A stretch of 64,000 nt of DNA from Chloroflexi bacterium TSY (lineage in GTDB: Bacteria > Chloroflexota > Anaerolineae > Caldilineales > Caldilineaceae): the NCBI GenBank assembly GCA_019217005.1, contig JAHBNG010000034.1, forward strand, positions 66,854 to 130,853, written 5' to 3'. The stretch's first letter is position 1; each line of letters begins with the position of its first letter. Shown here piece after piece: positions 28,927 through 39,584 of the stretch. A program made the position numbers and the translations under genes. Below the pieces are notes generated by a model. That model worked only from the letters and a program-made list of their open reading frames with translations. It made no database searches and was not told where the DNA came from.

Positions 28927-30680
28927 CAGTTACAGCAAAAGTCGGGTACAAATTTATTATGTTGAGTTAGAAGGGGAGTCAGAATCATGACGATTTGTAT
29001 TTGAAAGAAGAGCAGACTCCCAAGCGATTTCAAGTTCAGAAACGACTGAATCAAGGTGATGGCAAAAGCGAAAATAATCTTTGCGTTCAGCCAGGATCGA
29101 ATGTAAACGTTGCCGTTCAAATAAATAAGCGGACCGGTCAACGGATCGCAGCCGGAAGAGCAATTCGTCTTTGGTTTCAGTCGGATCGACGAAGGCAGCA
29201 AAAGAGCCATAGCGAAGGACGAAGTTATTAACACTTTTGCGTCCAGTGATAAGTCGTTGATTGGTTTCAAGCGGCCAAAGAAGCCCTCCAGGGCATTGTT
29301 AGTGGAAGGAAGACCCGAGACATCGTAGCAGACAAAGAGCCCCCACCAACGGTTGCGAAATGTTGTGTTGATATGCTGAACAATCGAGCGATCTGCGTCA
29401 TCGAGAGTCGTATCCTGTGTCAGTGCGACTAAATATTGATCAACAGCTGATGCAACGGAATGAGCAGTGACCTGTACCTGGTCGTCGGCTTGAGAGTCAG
29501 GCGACAAAAGCCGTTTGCAAAAACGATGAAAACCAGCAATCTTGATTAAGCGGGTCAGTAACGGATGCCCCCTTTTTCCTGAGCCCGTAATAATGATGCT
29601 TCAATCGTGATTAATTGTTGAACCATCTGTAAGCCACCTAATTCAAAAGGAGCCAATCCTCTTGTCAATAAAGTGAACCGCAGATAGCGAGTATATTGCA
29701 AAAGAACTGCTTTGTAGGGATCGGTTTCCGCCAATTCTCGAACCGTTTTGTAGACCCGATTCAAAAAGCCACGCAGCTTCTTTTTGAGTTGAGTTTTCAT
29801 TGTACGGTCAAGCGCATAAGTGAGTCGCCCAGCTTCTTTAATGCAATGGAACTGACAAGTCTGATGGGGGCAATTCGGCCACACTTGAGCAACAGCAAGT
29901 TGGATGTTTTCCTGGGCGTCACTGATGATGCCCTTGATAGGGATTTCCCATTCGTTTATCGGTTCCAACAGTGCTGAAACCAGAGTCTTGTGAGTCCCTG
30001 ATTCCAACACTTCTGCCATCAAAGTGATGTCTAACTGGACTTCTCGAACCACATAGAGCGCTGGACTTCCTTTCTCTGGTTGCATCCCATCTATGGAGAG
30101 GATTAGTCCGCCCAACCTTTTCCATTTTTTCTGCTGGTTTACTACCTTCGCTGGCTGTCCAGCTCGCAACAAGGCTAAAAATGTACCGATTAAGTTCAGC
30201 ACTTGTCTTTCAGATATCGTTATCCGCTCTTTTAGTCCTTTATGGATTTCGGCCACTCTTCGTTGATGCCAAAATCGTTGGTATCCTATTTCGACGATTA
30301 CATCTAACCCATAACCGCATTCGGGTACACCCAACTCTTCTGCTTCTTGGGAACGATAGACCACTTCTTGCTGCAAGCAGTTCTCATTTTGACACCGATA
30401 TCCATGACTTACCACATAATATCTGCCCTCCAGTGTTTCCAGATACTTATGCCATAATTTATAGCTTCTTTTCAGTTTGCTTTTGCAGTTCGGACAGCGC
30501 TTCTTTGTTGGTCGGTAGTATCGTTTCTCTACCTGCTTCTCCTTCTTTTTGCGCATTTTTCCGGACCTCCTTGGCCTCTCCTATTCTAGCCTTTTCTTCC
30601 GGAGGTCTTCAATTTATCTCTTTTTGGTCGCAATCATTTACTTGTCATAATATTTCTGTACCCGACTTTTGCTGTAACTG
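28927..30680 (-). mobile_element. IS eta, zinc-ribbon DDE element (1754 bp)
   Basis: Termini CAGTTACAGCAAAAGTCGGG and complement CCCGACTTTTGCTGTAACTG. It inserted into a T7-T8 tract, so the exact duplication is ambiguous. A 104-bp derivative with the same ends and an unambiguous 8-bp duplication lies at 33079-33182. Confidence 0.85.
28957..30556 (-). pseudogene. Zinc-ribbon DDE transposase of IS eta, frameshifted
   Basis: The N-terminus is Lys-rich with CPNCKSKLKRS and a later CQNENC, a zinc ribbon. The core reads LILSIDGMQPEKGSPALYVV (first Asp) then IKGIISDAQENIQLAVAQVW (second Asp) and CPHQTCQFHCIKEAGR, as in mutator/IS256-like or ISH6-like enzymes. After a frameshift near 29565 comes STNNALEGFFGRLK (Glu). 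Another shift near 29250 leads to the C-terminus. Inactive; exact family not recognised. Confidence 0.7.
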
Positions 30681-30981
30681 TTTTTTTGACTTCTTCGTGG
30701 AGTACAGTGCCCTCCAGTACCGCATTGTAAATGCGAAACGTCATCGTATACGTGCCGCTTTCAACAACCGTTCCATCCTGGTTGTAAAGTGTGCCTTGAT
30801 AATTGAACGTACGTTCAATTGCATTGACGACAGCAGCTTCAACCTGCTGGTCAGAAGTCGCCTCTTGCTGTTGCGGCGCTCCAAGTACACTTGGTATATA
30901 TGGTAATAAACTAATGATCAGCGCAATCGATGCAATGAGCATGGCAAGAATTCCAAATATATTAGCACGAAAGTTAGACAT

Positions 30982-31417
30982 AGATTGCTCCTTCATTTGT
31001 TGCAGTATGTCTCTATCCAGCAGAGCTCTATGTAGTCTTCAAAATTCGGACCAAAATTGAGATTTGAGGGAACGGCAACAAATACAGTAAGGCTTTTCCA
31101 GAAATTAAACTGTCCAATTCGAATGTACACATCAGAAAATCAACACTACATTACGCTTTGATTATATCACATCTAAGTGACGACCCTCTTCTTGATGCCT
31201 CCATTTGGAATATATTTTGCAATGAATGTGATTATCACGGCATTGACTTCTACGTCAACTATAGTGTGCTGCTGCGATGAACAACCTTTTCATCATGAGC
31301 CGATTTGTTCCCGTTCTTTCCAGCAATTGGTGAAATGGTCTCCTATACTGCTGATGACGAGCTGCTCATTCGTGGAGCGCTCAATTAGCTACTTGGTCGT
31401 AGAAAAGGAGATTGATG
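30982..31417. promoter_or_regulatory. Divergent intergenic region
   Basis: About 435 bp between two divergent exported-protein genes. No gene, repeat family or strong promoter was recognised; it must hold both promoters. Shine-Dalgarno AAAAGGAG lies just before the plus-strand start at 31418. Confidence 0.35.
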
Positions 31418-31856
31418 ATGCATAATTTAACGAACGCTACACACAGCAATTCCAACTGTAACATATCCAATAGAACAACTATTTTGAAATTCCTCTTGGT
31501 CGGATTGATCGTGTCGGTCGCAGTGATGCTTCCCTTCTCAGCCCGCGCACAGACAATTATCTCGGTCGCGGGGGATGGTACATACAGCACTCCAGACATT
31601 ACCATCCAAAGTGGAGATGAGGTAGTTTGGGAATTCCCTGATAGACGGCGTTCTATCGTCCGCCTGGTTGGAAGTGAGGCAACATCACCAACCTGTGAAG
31701 ATTTCGACAGTTATCACGAAGGTGATGTCAATGAATTCACTGGTCCCATGCCCCTGGCGGCTTCCGGAATCTTTGCGCTCGGTCCAAAGGATGCCAGTTT
31801 AAGCGTGGTGCACATAGACGATGCGGATACTAAGGCTAAACCAAAAAAATAAATAA

Positions 31857-33071
31857 TTATACGCGAACGAGAGAATGGAGAGGGGGAATAAGGACAAACC
31901 ATTTTTCTAAACCAGGTAAACGTTGGAAGCGTTGTTCCAAACAGTCCATCTCTTTCTGAGTGAGTTTGACGCCGGTCTCATAAAGAGTGGAATTCAGGTG
32001 AACGAAGGGTTGTAGTTGGTTAAAGCGAAAAGAACGGGCAAAATTGAGAACGGTCTCAAGAGAATCGAGAAGAGAACCGTTCCAGTGTTTTTCAAGATGG
32101 CCCCAAACCCGTTCGATGGGGTTGTATTTACTGTGATAAGGAGGGTAGCAGGCGAGCTGAATAGAGAGACGATAGTGCTCAACAAACTGAGTGAGACGAT
32201 ACATAAACTGAGTCCGACGGGTATGATTTTCGGGACCATTGTCCTGATTGATCACGAGGGTCTTGACGTGAGGAAAGTGTTCACGTACGCTTTCCCAAAA
32301 TCAATCAGGCAGTCGACAATACAGTCACTCGTCACTTTCGACTGAGTCAAGTAAAGAAAGAGTTCCTTGGTTGAAGGGAGGTAAATGCCAAAGGAGTGAC
32401 TTTCTCGGTCTTCTTATCTTGAAAGTCATGATCGAGCGCTTTGACAACCACTCGACTTATCCCTTCTCTCGAGAAACGGTCAAGTAAAATCGTCGCTTTG
32501 GCATCCCAAGAGGCGCAGAACCGTCTCGTCTGCATCCGCTTCTTGATTGATCTGATGAATTCTATCAAAGATCGCATCGGTCTCTGGGATCTTTTTCACT
32601 GGTTGACTTTTTTTGACCCGGTTTGAGCCATAGCCTAACTCATTGAGCTTCAAGCGGATGGCCTCTTCGCCAGGCAATTCCTCATCTGTGTATCCTTTCT
32701 GCTCGATGAGCTGGGTACGCGTTTCGGCGGCGGTTAGTCGAGTGTACAATTGGGGGGGTTCGAAAGGTGGGATCGGTCTGGCTGAATTGATCGGCGATTT
32801 CAACCATATCGGCCAGTAAAGTGGGGATATGGTCTTCGGCTTTTTTGCGACCACGTCGGTGGCTTTGGTCGACATAACAGAAGCCGCCTTCTAGTTCTTC
32901 CAGGGCTTTGGCTATCGTCGCCCGATTCCAGCCCAACTCTCGTTCTGCTTTCGTCGGACTCCCTTCGCATATCGTTTTGACCGTTTGGGCCATGAAGTGC
33001 CTTCTTTCGTATCCACTTAACATGGCCTTCGTCTCTTTCAAGACTTCAACCATTTCTGGCGAGATTGTCAT
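31857..33071 (-). pseudogene. ISAzo13 family transposase, multiple frameshifts
   Basis: Starts MTISPEMVEVLKETKAMLSG. It has ALEELEGGFCYVDQSHRRGR, then frame changes near 32755 (G7 run) and near 32510, SWDAKATILLDRFS (first Asp), another change near 32350, INQDNGPENHTRRTQFMYRL (second Asp) and YNPIERVWGHLEKHWNG (Glu). These are hallmarks of the ISAzo13/Rhodopirellula DDE family. The 104-bp element at 33079-33182 separates its Shine-Dalgarno from its ATG. Confidence 0.85.
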
Positions 33072-33078
33072 TTTTGCT

Positions 33079-33182
33079 CAGTAGCAGCAAAAGTCGGGTA
33101 CAAATTTTTCATGCAAACAGAGGGCTGCTCTAGGATTTCACCCCTTATGGTCATTTTTTGTACCCGACTTTTGCCGTAGCTG
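33079..33182. mobile_element. 104-bp MITE derived from IS eta
   Basis: Ends CAGTAGCAGCAAAAGTCGGG and CCCGACTTTTGCCGTAGCTG match the ends of IS eta (28927-30680). The 8-bp duplication TTTTTGCT is at 33071-33078 and 33183-33190. The Shine-Dalgarno AAAGGAG (complement of 33189-33195) now lies more than 100 bp from the transposase ATG at 33071; before insertion the spacing was about 7. Confidence 0.85.
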
Positions 33183-34812
33183 TTTTTGCTCCTTTTGGAG
33201 AGCTAGTTTAACACCTTCTCGCGTATATTTTATTTTTTGGATTGGCCTAAGTGTCGCAACAACCCGTTCCTGATCTCACATGGCGATAATATTCTCTGTC
33301 GTGACGATACAATACCACCTCACCGGGTGCTGACCGAGACCTTGACTCATCCGGCAGTGTCAGGTGTCTTTTTGCGTTATGATTGGTCCGAGATCGAACC
33401 TGCACCTGGGAGGTATGATTTCTCAAGTTTGGACGAGGAAGTCGACCGCATTGTGGAAGCAGGACGAGTCTATAGCCTGGCAATCAAAGCCGGGGTTGAG
33501 GGCACACCAGCCTGGTTGGGAGACGAGTTACATTTGCCACTATTACAACTCCTCGACACAGGAGGCGATCCTGAAAACCCCAAGTGCGGAACGGAGATGT
33601 TTCTGGGTGACCCAACTGACAGAGCCTATGCCCAGCGCTATTTCCAGATGTTACACAATGTGGCAGAGCACTTGAAAGAAAATACGGCTCGCTATCGAGC
33701 TTTGGCCTACATCAAAGCCAGCGGTGCCAATCTGCATTCGCACGAGAATCGGCTCCCCAAACGATGCCAGGAACATTGCCCCATCTGCAATCCAGAAGTC
33801 TGGGCAGCAAACGGCTACACACCAGATGGGCTGTACGAATTCTATGATGACCAGTTCAATGAGCTTGCCACCCGTTTTCCACACAAGACAATTAGCTATC
33901 AGTTGATTCAGGCTGGGTTTCCCAGAGTACTCGACGCAGATCACTATGAAGGCTGCATTACGCCAGATTGTGAGAAGATGATTCCCGGCGGCACCGAACA
34001 GACAGAAACTATCCTTGACAATGGAACCGATGCCTATACCATGACGCTGGCCGTACAGCACAATGGATTAGGGCCGATTCCGCAAGACGTCACCATTCCC
34101 ACAGGGTTCGATCCTGTCTGCTTGGCGAACCAAACATCCCCCATTAACCCATTTGAGTGTCTGACCTTCACCACAATAGACAACTCATGTCCAAATGAGG
34201 GAAACCATCCTGCTGATCCCGACCCCACTGATGGACAAGATCCCGACCGAAATGATTTCGCGCAAGCAGGGTCAGGCTGTCCGAATAAATGGGTGCTCTA
34301 CGAAGGCTCACAGGGTCAGGTAACGGGCTTCCAAACCAACAACACGCAGCAGATCAATACGTTGCAACAAGTCGACCAGTCACTTGAGAATGCACGCTTG
34401 AATTCTGATGCTGTCTTCATTGAACTCTATGATGAAATGATTTGGTTGGCCGCGCGTTCGGGTGATGTCCTGGATCCGGCCGCAACTGAACCGCGTACGT
34501 TTGTGGAGTGGGCATCGGTCTTCAACACCCGGCGCCGCAACAGCGATCACGTCTTTCTAGAACCACTGCCTGATCCCTATCCGCGAAGTTACAGCTTTGT
34601 CTTCGACAATTCGGGAATGGATGCCGTAGACCTGACCTTCTGGTACACCGATCCAGCATATTGCGATCCGAACCTTCCGGACACCATTGGGAAGATTGTG
34701 GTTGAACCATAGGCAATGTTCATATGTTGTCGCTGTCCCAGGGGGAAGCAACATTGTTTCCTCCTGGCCTCAAAATACCGCAACACTACTCAGATCTGCT
34801 TCCTATACAGTA

Positions 34813-34897
34813 TCAGTAAACCGCAGTGAAGAAGGCGTTCTCTAACGCCGGTCCCGTTCGCATTAGAGAATGCTCACTCCACGTTGCGGTCTACTGA
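34813..34897. mobile_element. Foldback element delta, copy 2 (85 bp)
   Basis: TCAGTAAACCGCAGTG at the left and ACGTTGCGGTCTACTGA at the right, with TTAGAGAATGC complementary to GCGTTCTCTAA inside. It is the short, uninterrupted version of 19773-20179. The rest of 34713-35127 shows no gene. Confidence 0.65.
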
Positions 34898-35127
34898 GTA
34901 TGTCGTCATCCATTTATCATCAAGTTCTCGTAGCAATGTCAAGTGCTGTCTCCGAATCACTCCTATAATTGTAAGGCGGGAAGGTGCCCTGCAAGTAATG
35001 ACAGACAGGACTCTCTGCCTACTATATATAGATGTTCAGATAACGTTTTTCCGTGCAAAACTGTAGCTATTAACTACAGGAAAATCTTTTTCTGAAAGGC
35101 TATAGCAATGCGATACTTATAAAAACC

Positions 35128-35206
35128 AGTGGTATGCCAAATTGTGTGGTTATTCGATTTTTCTCTGACTGCGATCGATAAATTACACAATTTGTGCTAT
35201 ACCACC
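35128..35206. repeat. Foldback element theta, copy 1 (79 bp)
   Basis: GGTATGCCAAATTGTG pairs with CACAATTTGTGCTATACC. The second copy is at 44358-44436 with the same length. It lies just upstream of a small membrane-protein gene and may be transcribed with it. Confidence 0.65.
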
Positions 35207-35230
35207 TAAAAACCAGGAGGAGAAATCGAG

Positions 35231-35539
35231 ATGGAAATGAATCGAGTACAGCGCAAAACACTTCAACACTATCAAGGATTGCAAACCGATCAGGCAGCCG
35301 TTTTTGGTCAAATTCGTCGGAATCTGGGGATCTACATCTATTTACTTGCCGTGGCGGTGATCGTTGTACCGATTGGAATCGTTATGGATCAGAATTTTGG
35401 TTTGATATTACTCGGTATACACTTGGGTTTTCTGATCAGGGATATTCGGCATTTCATAATGACCAAAAAAGTATGGCCGGTGGTTGCGGATGTTTTGAAC
35501 TGGAAACGGATTGAGCAATTGCTGAATACGCCGTCGTGA
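35231..35539 (+). CDS. Small two-helix membrane protein
   Basis: 102 residues with hydrophobic helices at about 33-51 and 55-71 (YIYLLAVAVIVVPIGIVMDQ, FGLILLGIHLGFLIRDI). Resembles small 2TM bacterial membrane proteins of unknown function. The ATG is preceded by a strong AGGAGGAG. No partner is evident. Confidence 0.65.
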   Translation: MEMNRVQRKTLQHYQGLQTDQAAVFGQIRRNLGIYIYLLAVAVIVVPIGIVMDQNFGLILLGIHLGFLIRDIRHFIMTKKVWPVVADVLNWKRIEQLLNTPS

Positions 35540-36503
35540 GCTGTTGGATCCAACCTTATAAATCTTCCTTTGACGCTCTGGTAGTATCTGGTTTGTCTAT
35601 AACAGGGGTCAAGTGCAAAAATCTTTCACTTTTAAAGGACGCCATTAGCAACATCATCATCCAAAGTCACCAGTTTTTCAAAGCAAGATAAAGATGTGAT
35701 ATAGTTAGTCACCATTCTCAAGCCAACTTTTCCCCACTCACCGAAGGAGAAATCTCAGCGCATCGACATGTTTACCCAAGCCCAGATTGATCAATTTCAT
35801 CGTGACGGTTTCATTGTTGCCAAGGCTCTCATTCAGGGCGAGGAACTAGCGACCTTGCAAAAGGCCGCAGATCGCGTCATGGCAGAAGGGATTGCAGGCA
35901 AAGATGAAGTTGATCATCGTTATCGCCCAAATCCAGATGGCTCCCGCACCTATTTTCGAAGCGAAAAGATGTGGGATCGCGATCCGATCTTTCAAGCCGT
36001 CACGGTGAATCCAGCACTCCTCACCCATTACGGACAACTCATCGGCCATCCATTCATGCCCATCGTCGACTCCTTTGTTTGCAAAATCCCTCAGGGAGAC
36101 GTGCCTGTTTCCTGGCATCAAGATCCACCCTTTGGCGATCCAGATTGGCCCGATACGCACCCTATTCCTAATATCGACGCTGATATCTATCTAGATCGCG
36201 CCACCATCGAAAATGGTTGCGTTTGGGCCATCCCAGAACACCATCTCGTTGGTCATGTGCAAGTAGAGCACTATTCGGAAGATGAATTGTTTAGCAACTT
36301 GGGCGCTGTACCAATTGAACTAGGACCAGGAGACGTCAGCTTCCATTGTCTTTCCGCACCCCACGGATCAGCGAGGAATCGAACCAACGACCTACGCCGC
36401 ACCTTCTACGTTCACTACATGAATCAGGAAGTCTTGGACCAATGTTATCGACATCTTCCTTACGTCAAGGAGCTTGAGGTAGAGCGAGGACTCTGGATCA
36501 ATT

Positions 36504-37936
36504 GGATCTCATGTGGTTGACAAGCCGGCCATGAATGGATAGTGCGAGCTAAATATCTTGTGTCAGTCGGATCATGAGGTACCGGTCGAAAATAAAATGA
36601 TATAAAATAAGATGTTATCCGAAACGAAGCGATTGAAAAAGGTGACATCGAGAATGACTTCATCAATAACGGTACCGCTAGATATCCCAGAAGTGGAAGT
36701 GTTAAGCAGCGAAATCACGTCTGAAAATCATTTATTGATTCGGGTAGAAAGCACCCAAAAAAAACAACAGCATGTGGTGTATGCGGAGTTGAGATTGCGT
36801 GTACATTTGGCCATGGTCAAGAAATTAGCTTGCGCCATCTCCCAGTTTTTTGGGCTTGAGACCTACATCTTGATACGGCCCAAACGGGGTCAATGTTTGT
36901 CGTGTCATTGTGACCCAACAACGACTCAAATTGTGAGTTGGTATGAACAAAGAAGTCCTCATACACAAGCGTATGATGAATACCTGGTCATGCAACTAAT
37001 CAACAGTACAATCGAAGATGTAAGCCTCAAAGAAGAAGTTGGGTACGATGCAGTCGTAGGCGCATTGAACCGTCTGATAGAGCCCAAAATCAACTGGGAT
37101 GAAATCGACGAAATCGGTACGTTGGGGATTGACGAAATCTCCAGAAGTAAGGGGCGGCGCAAGAAATTTAGTGCGATCATTACAGCTCGTCAACCCAAGG
37201 GCAAGGTACGGATTCTTGGAGTTCTCCCCTGATCGAAAAAAAAGACGGTTAAGGCATTCCTAGAAGAGATTCCTGAGAGACTACGCCCCACCATCAACTA
37301 TTGCACCACCGACATGTGGGAGGGCTATATCAATGCGATTGATGAATTTATCAATGAGAATGATGATGTGAATGCATCTCCTGTTGTTGACCGATTTCAT
37401 GTTGCTCAGAACTATCGAGATGACTTTGACGACCTCCGAAAAAAGGAACTCAGACGCTTGAAAAAAGAACTGCCTCCTGAAACTTATGACCAAGATTGCA
37501 AAGGAATGCTCTGGATCTTACGCAAAAATCACTCGGCTCTCAATCCTGAAGAGCGGCAGGAGCTTAGACGTTTGTTTGCTCATTCACCAGCCCTTCATCA
37601 GGCCTATACCTTTCGAGAAGAATTGACCGCCATCTTCAACCAGGAACTCTCTGTTGCCCAAGCTGAACATCGCCTTGAGGCTTGGATTCGCAAAGTTGAA
37701 CGTTCCTCCCTTGATAACTTTGATGGCTTTATCAAAACCCTGCGCAACCACTGGCAATCCATTGTCAACTATTTTGACCAACGCATCAACAGTGGTTTTG
37801 TTGAAGGTCTCAATAACAAGATTAAGGTCATCACTCGTCGATGCTATGGCATTCGCAATGTCTCTTCTCTTTTTCAACGTATTTGGCTCGATCTCCATGG
37901 CAAAGAACGTTTTTCCCTGTCAACCACATGAGATCC
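36504..37936 (+). mobile_element. ISL3 family element (1433 bp)
   Basis: 21-bp imperfect terminal repeats, left GGATCTCATGTGGTTGACA, with the complement at 37916-37936. It inserted in the PhyH gene. GATC-rich flanks hide the expected 8-bp duplication. Confidence 0.85.
36654..37931 (+). pseudogene. ISL3 transposase with in-frame stop
   Basis: N-terminal zinc-binding CLSCHCDPTTT, then IGTLGIDEISRSKGRRKKFS (first Asp) and FSAIITA. At 37231 a TGA interrupts VRILGVLP. Removing one C from the C4 run and adding one A to the A8 run would give GVLPDRKKKTVKAFLEEIP in the same downstream frame. The second part has CTTDMWEGYINAIDEFI (second Asp) and SGFVEGLNNKIKVITRRCYG (Glu). Inactive as read. Confidence 0.88.
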
Positions 37937-38212
37937 TGATCAGCCAGGACTCTTTGATGAAAAAGCGAAAGCTGCTGCTCAGCAGATGGTTGATGCGCGT
38001 AAATCTCTTGGCTATGAAGGGTTGGAGGAGAGTCACGTGCAGTTAGTCGATGAGGGTTTTGAGTTCACAGGTCAGCCTAGAACACCACCCAGATTTTGGG
38101 GAAAACTGATTGCTACGATGTCTAAGGAGGAGATTGAGCGCAAGCAGCGCTTGACTTATTTGAAATGAATTAAAGAACTCAGCTTAACACGGACAACGCA
38201 AAGGGGAACCAA

Positions 38213-39571
38213 ATGAACAGTAGAAAAATGGGAAGACGACATTTTTTGCAACTGGCCGGTGCGGCGAGCGGCATCACGCTTCTCGCGGCATGCCAGCCCA
38301 CTGTGGCACCGACGGGCTCCGATGTCTCTGCGGATGATTCTCCAGCGACTGAAGGCATTCAGTTAGAATATTTGGGATACGATCCAGACGAAGTACACGC
38401 AGAGGCATTTGGAAAATTCAAAGATATCGCTCCAGATGTGGATCTATTGATTAGCCCCACGATTGGCTCGTGGCCAGAGATGCTGGCAAAGATCAATGCT
38501 CGCATTGCGGCAGGTGATCCACCGGACATCGCGATTGTGGCTACCTACGGGCCGCCAAGAATCTGGAGCAAGAAGGATATTTTGCTCGACCTGCAACCAC
38601 TCCTGGACGCAGACCCAGACTATGCCGATGATCCTGTCTCGCCCGCTTTGCTCCAGCTTTACCGAGTCGAGGGCAAGCTCTACGGTCTCCCCAAGGACTA
38701 TGTCACCCATGCCGTCATTTACAACAAAGGTCTTTTCGATGAGGCCGGTGTCGACTATCCAGAAGACGGTTGGACCTGGGCCGACTGCTTGGAGAAGGCC
38801 CAAGCGCTCACATCTGGCGAGGGTCAGCAAAAAGTCTACGGTTGGATGACACAGACGGGACCCTGGGCCAACGAACATTGGATGTGGGCCAACGAAGGAC
38901 CTGGCTACTTTGATCGCTGGCATTGGGATCTCACAACGCCAACAGCCAATGATCCGAAAAACATCGAAGCGCTACAATGGCTAGTGGATACAATCCTAAG
39001 TAGCGAAGTTTCACCCTCGCCAGAGCAGTTGGCCACCGAAGACGCCAGCTCACGCCAACTCTCGGGTCGAATCGCCATGTGGGCGAGCCACACCATTGAT
39101 ACTGTCAATCTGTTGAAGAATACAGACAAGATCGACTGGCATGTGGTGCGCAACCCGCTCGCCACCGAAGGGGGACCCAAGACGACCATGATGTGGACAT
39201 CCGGCTTTGGAATTGTCGCCGACACAGAATATCCAGACGAGGCGTTTGCCTTCCTCAAACATATGTCCATTGGCGAAGGCGCGCTCGTACTGGGAACAAC
39301 CGGGTTCTCGATCCCCGCCGGTCGCCCCGAAGGGTTTGTGACAGAGGAAATGGCTTCCCGCGGCGGTGATGTCTTTGTGGATGCAGCATTTAACTCGGAT
39401 CTGGCGGCCAACGACTCCCTGGGTGTAAATCACAACGAATTGCTGGGCACTGCCGTCATTCCCAACCTCGAGGCTGCATTCATTGGCCAAATGACGGCTG
39501 AAGAAGCCCTCAACGAGATACAGCTTCTGATGGAAGAGATCCTCGCCGACGCAGATGAGGGGCAGTTTTAA
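38213..39571 (+). CDS. ABC sugar transporter, substrate-binding lipoprotein
   Basis: 452 residues, extracellular solute-binding protein family 1. The leader has a twin-arginine-like GRRHFLQLAG and a lipobox LLAAC (Cys near 26), so it is a Tat- or Sec-exported lipoprotein. The body has INARIAAGDPPDIAIV, YGLPKDYVTHAVIYNKGLFD, and GRIAMWASHTIDT, typical of maltose/oligosaccharide binders. AAAGGGGA lies 7 bases before the ATG. The permeases follow, but no ATPase gene is nearby, so a shared MsmX-like ATPase is inferred. The substrate is unknown. Confidence 0.9.
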   Translation: MNSRKMGRRHFLQLAGAASGITLLAACQPTVAPTGSDVSADDSPATEGIQLEYLGYDPDEVHAEAFGKFKDIAPDVDLLISPTIGSWPEMLAKINARIAAGDPPDIAIVATYGPPRIWSKKDILLDLQPLLDADPDYADDPVSPALLQLYRVEGKLYGLPKDYVTHAVIYNKGLFDEAGVDYPEDGWTWADCLEKAQALTSGEGQQKVYGWMTQTGPWANEHWMWANEGPGYFDRWHWDLTTPTANDPKNIEALQWLVDTILSSEVSPSPEQLATEDASSRQLSGRIAMWASHTIDTVNLLKNTDKIDWHVVRNPLATEGGPKTTMMWTSGFGIVADTEYPDEAFAFLKHMSIGEGALVLGTTGFSIPAGRPEGFVTEEMASRGGDVFVDAAFNSDLAANDSLGVNHNELLGTAVIPNLEAAFIGQMTAEEALNEIQLLMEEILADADEGQF

Positions 39572-39584
39572 TAGTAAGTGGTTG

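Larger units (their letters stand above)
27883..30981 (-). pseudogene. Exported repeat protein split by IS eta
   Basis: The N-terminal part (30981-30681) starts MSNFRANIFGILAMLIASIA with a membrane/signal segment and AAGGAG 7 bases upstream, continuing RTFNYQGTLYNQDGTVVESG to VLHEEVKK. After removing the 1754-bp IS the frame resumes NVNIRDGLFTVVLGDETPL. Next come ALRATQADKATSATSATSA, glycine/asparagine beta repeats of about 18 residues (GVKVKNATNSGVLVENS), and a C-terminal domain ending GLIWVLVNPR. The repeats resemble a beta-helix, and the opening resembles proteins with an FNYQGxL start. Intact length would be about 445 residues. Probably a secreted surface protein made together with the next gene. 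Confidence 0.7.
31853..33229 (-). mobile_element. ISAzo13-like element
   Basis: The left edge has ATAATTATACGCGAACGAG and the right edge has CTCGCGTATATTTTAT, imperfect inverted ends around an ISAzo13-type transposase. Length is about 1.38 kb including the 104-bp insert. The exact ends and target duplication are unclear because both flanks are A/T-rich. Confidence 0.7.
31418..34712 (+). pseudogene. Secreted cupredoxin-like + TIM-barrel protein split by ISAzo13
   Basis: The 5' part (31418-31852) has a signal peptide (FLLVGLIVSVAVMLPFSARA) and a cupredoxin-like domain: DITIQSGDEVVWEFPDRRRS, then ASGIFALGP. The expected copper His/Cys ligands are not obvious, so it may not bind metal. The 3' part (33237-34712) reads NPFLISHGDNILCR then FLRYDWSEIEPAPGRYDFSSL, the opening of a GH42/GH-A-like TIM barrel. 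Later VFIELYDEMIWLAA could carry a catalytic acid. The ISAzo13-like element lies between them in the same orientation. One original gene is inferred but the junction is not exact, so two genes are possible. Cell-surface glycan binding or hydrolysis is a guess. Confidence 0.55.
35768..38168 (+). pseudogene. Phytanoyl-CoA dioxygenase (PhyH) family, split by ISL3
   Basis: The 5' part starts MFTQAQIDQFHRDGFIVAKA. It has the Fe(II)/2-oxoglutarate site SWHQDPPFGDPDWP (HxD) and a distal His in HCLSAPHGSARNRTNDLRRTF, whose Arg binds 2-oxoglutarate. It ends ELEVERGLWINW. After the IS (36504-37936) the frame resumes DQPGLFDEKAKAAAQQMV then RKSLGYEGLEESHVQ, to LTYLK at 38168. The intact protein would be about 330 residues. 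It was probably an oxygenase of a small molecule taken up by the adjacent ABC importer. The Shine-Dalgarno GAAGGAG is unusually far (about 20 bases) from the ATG. Confidence 0.8.
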
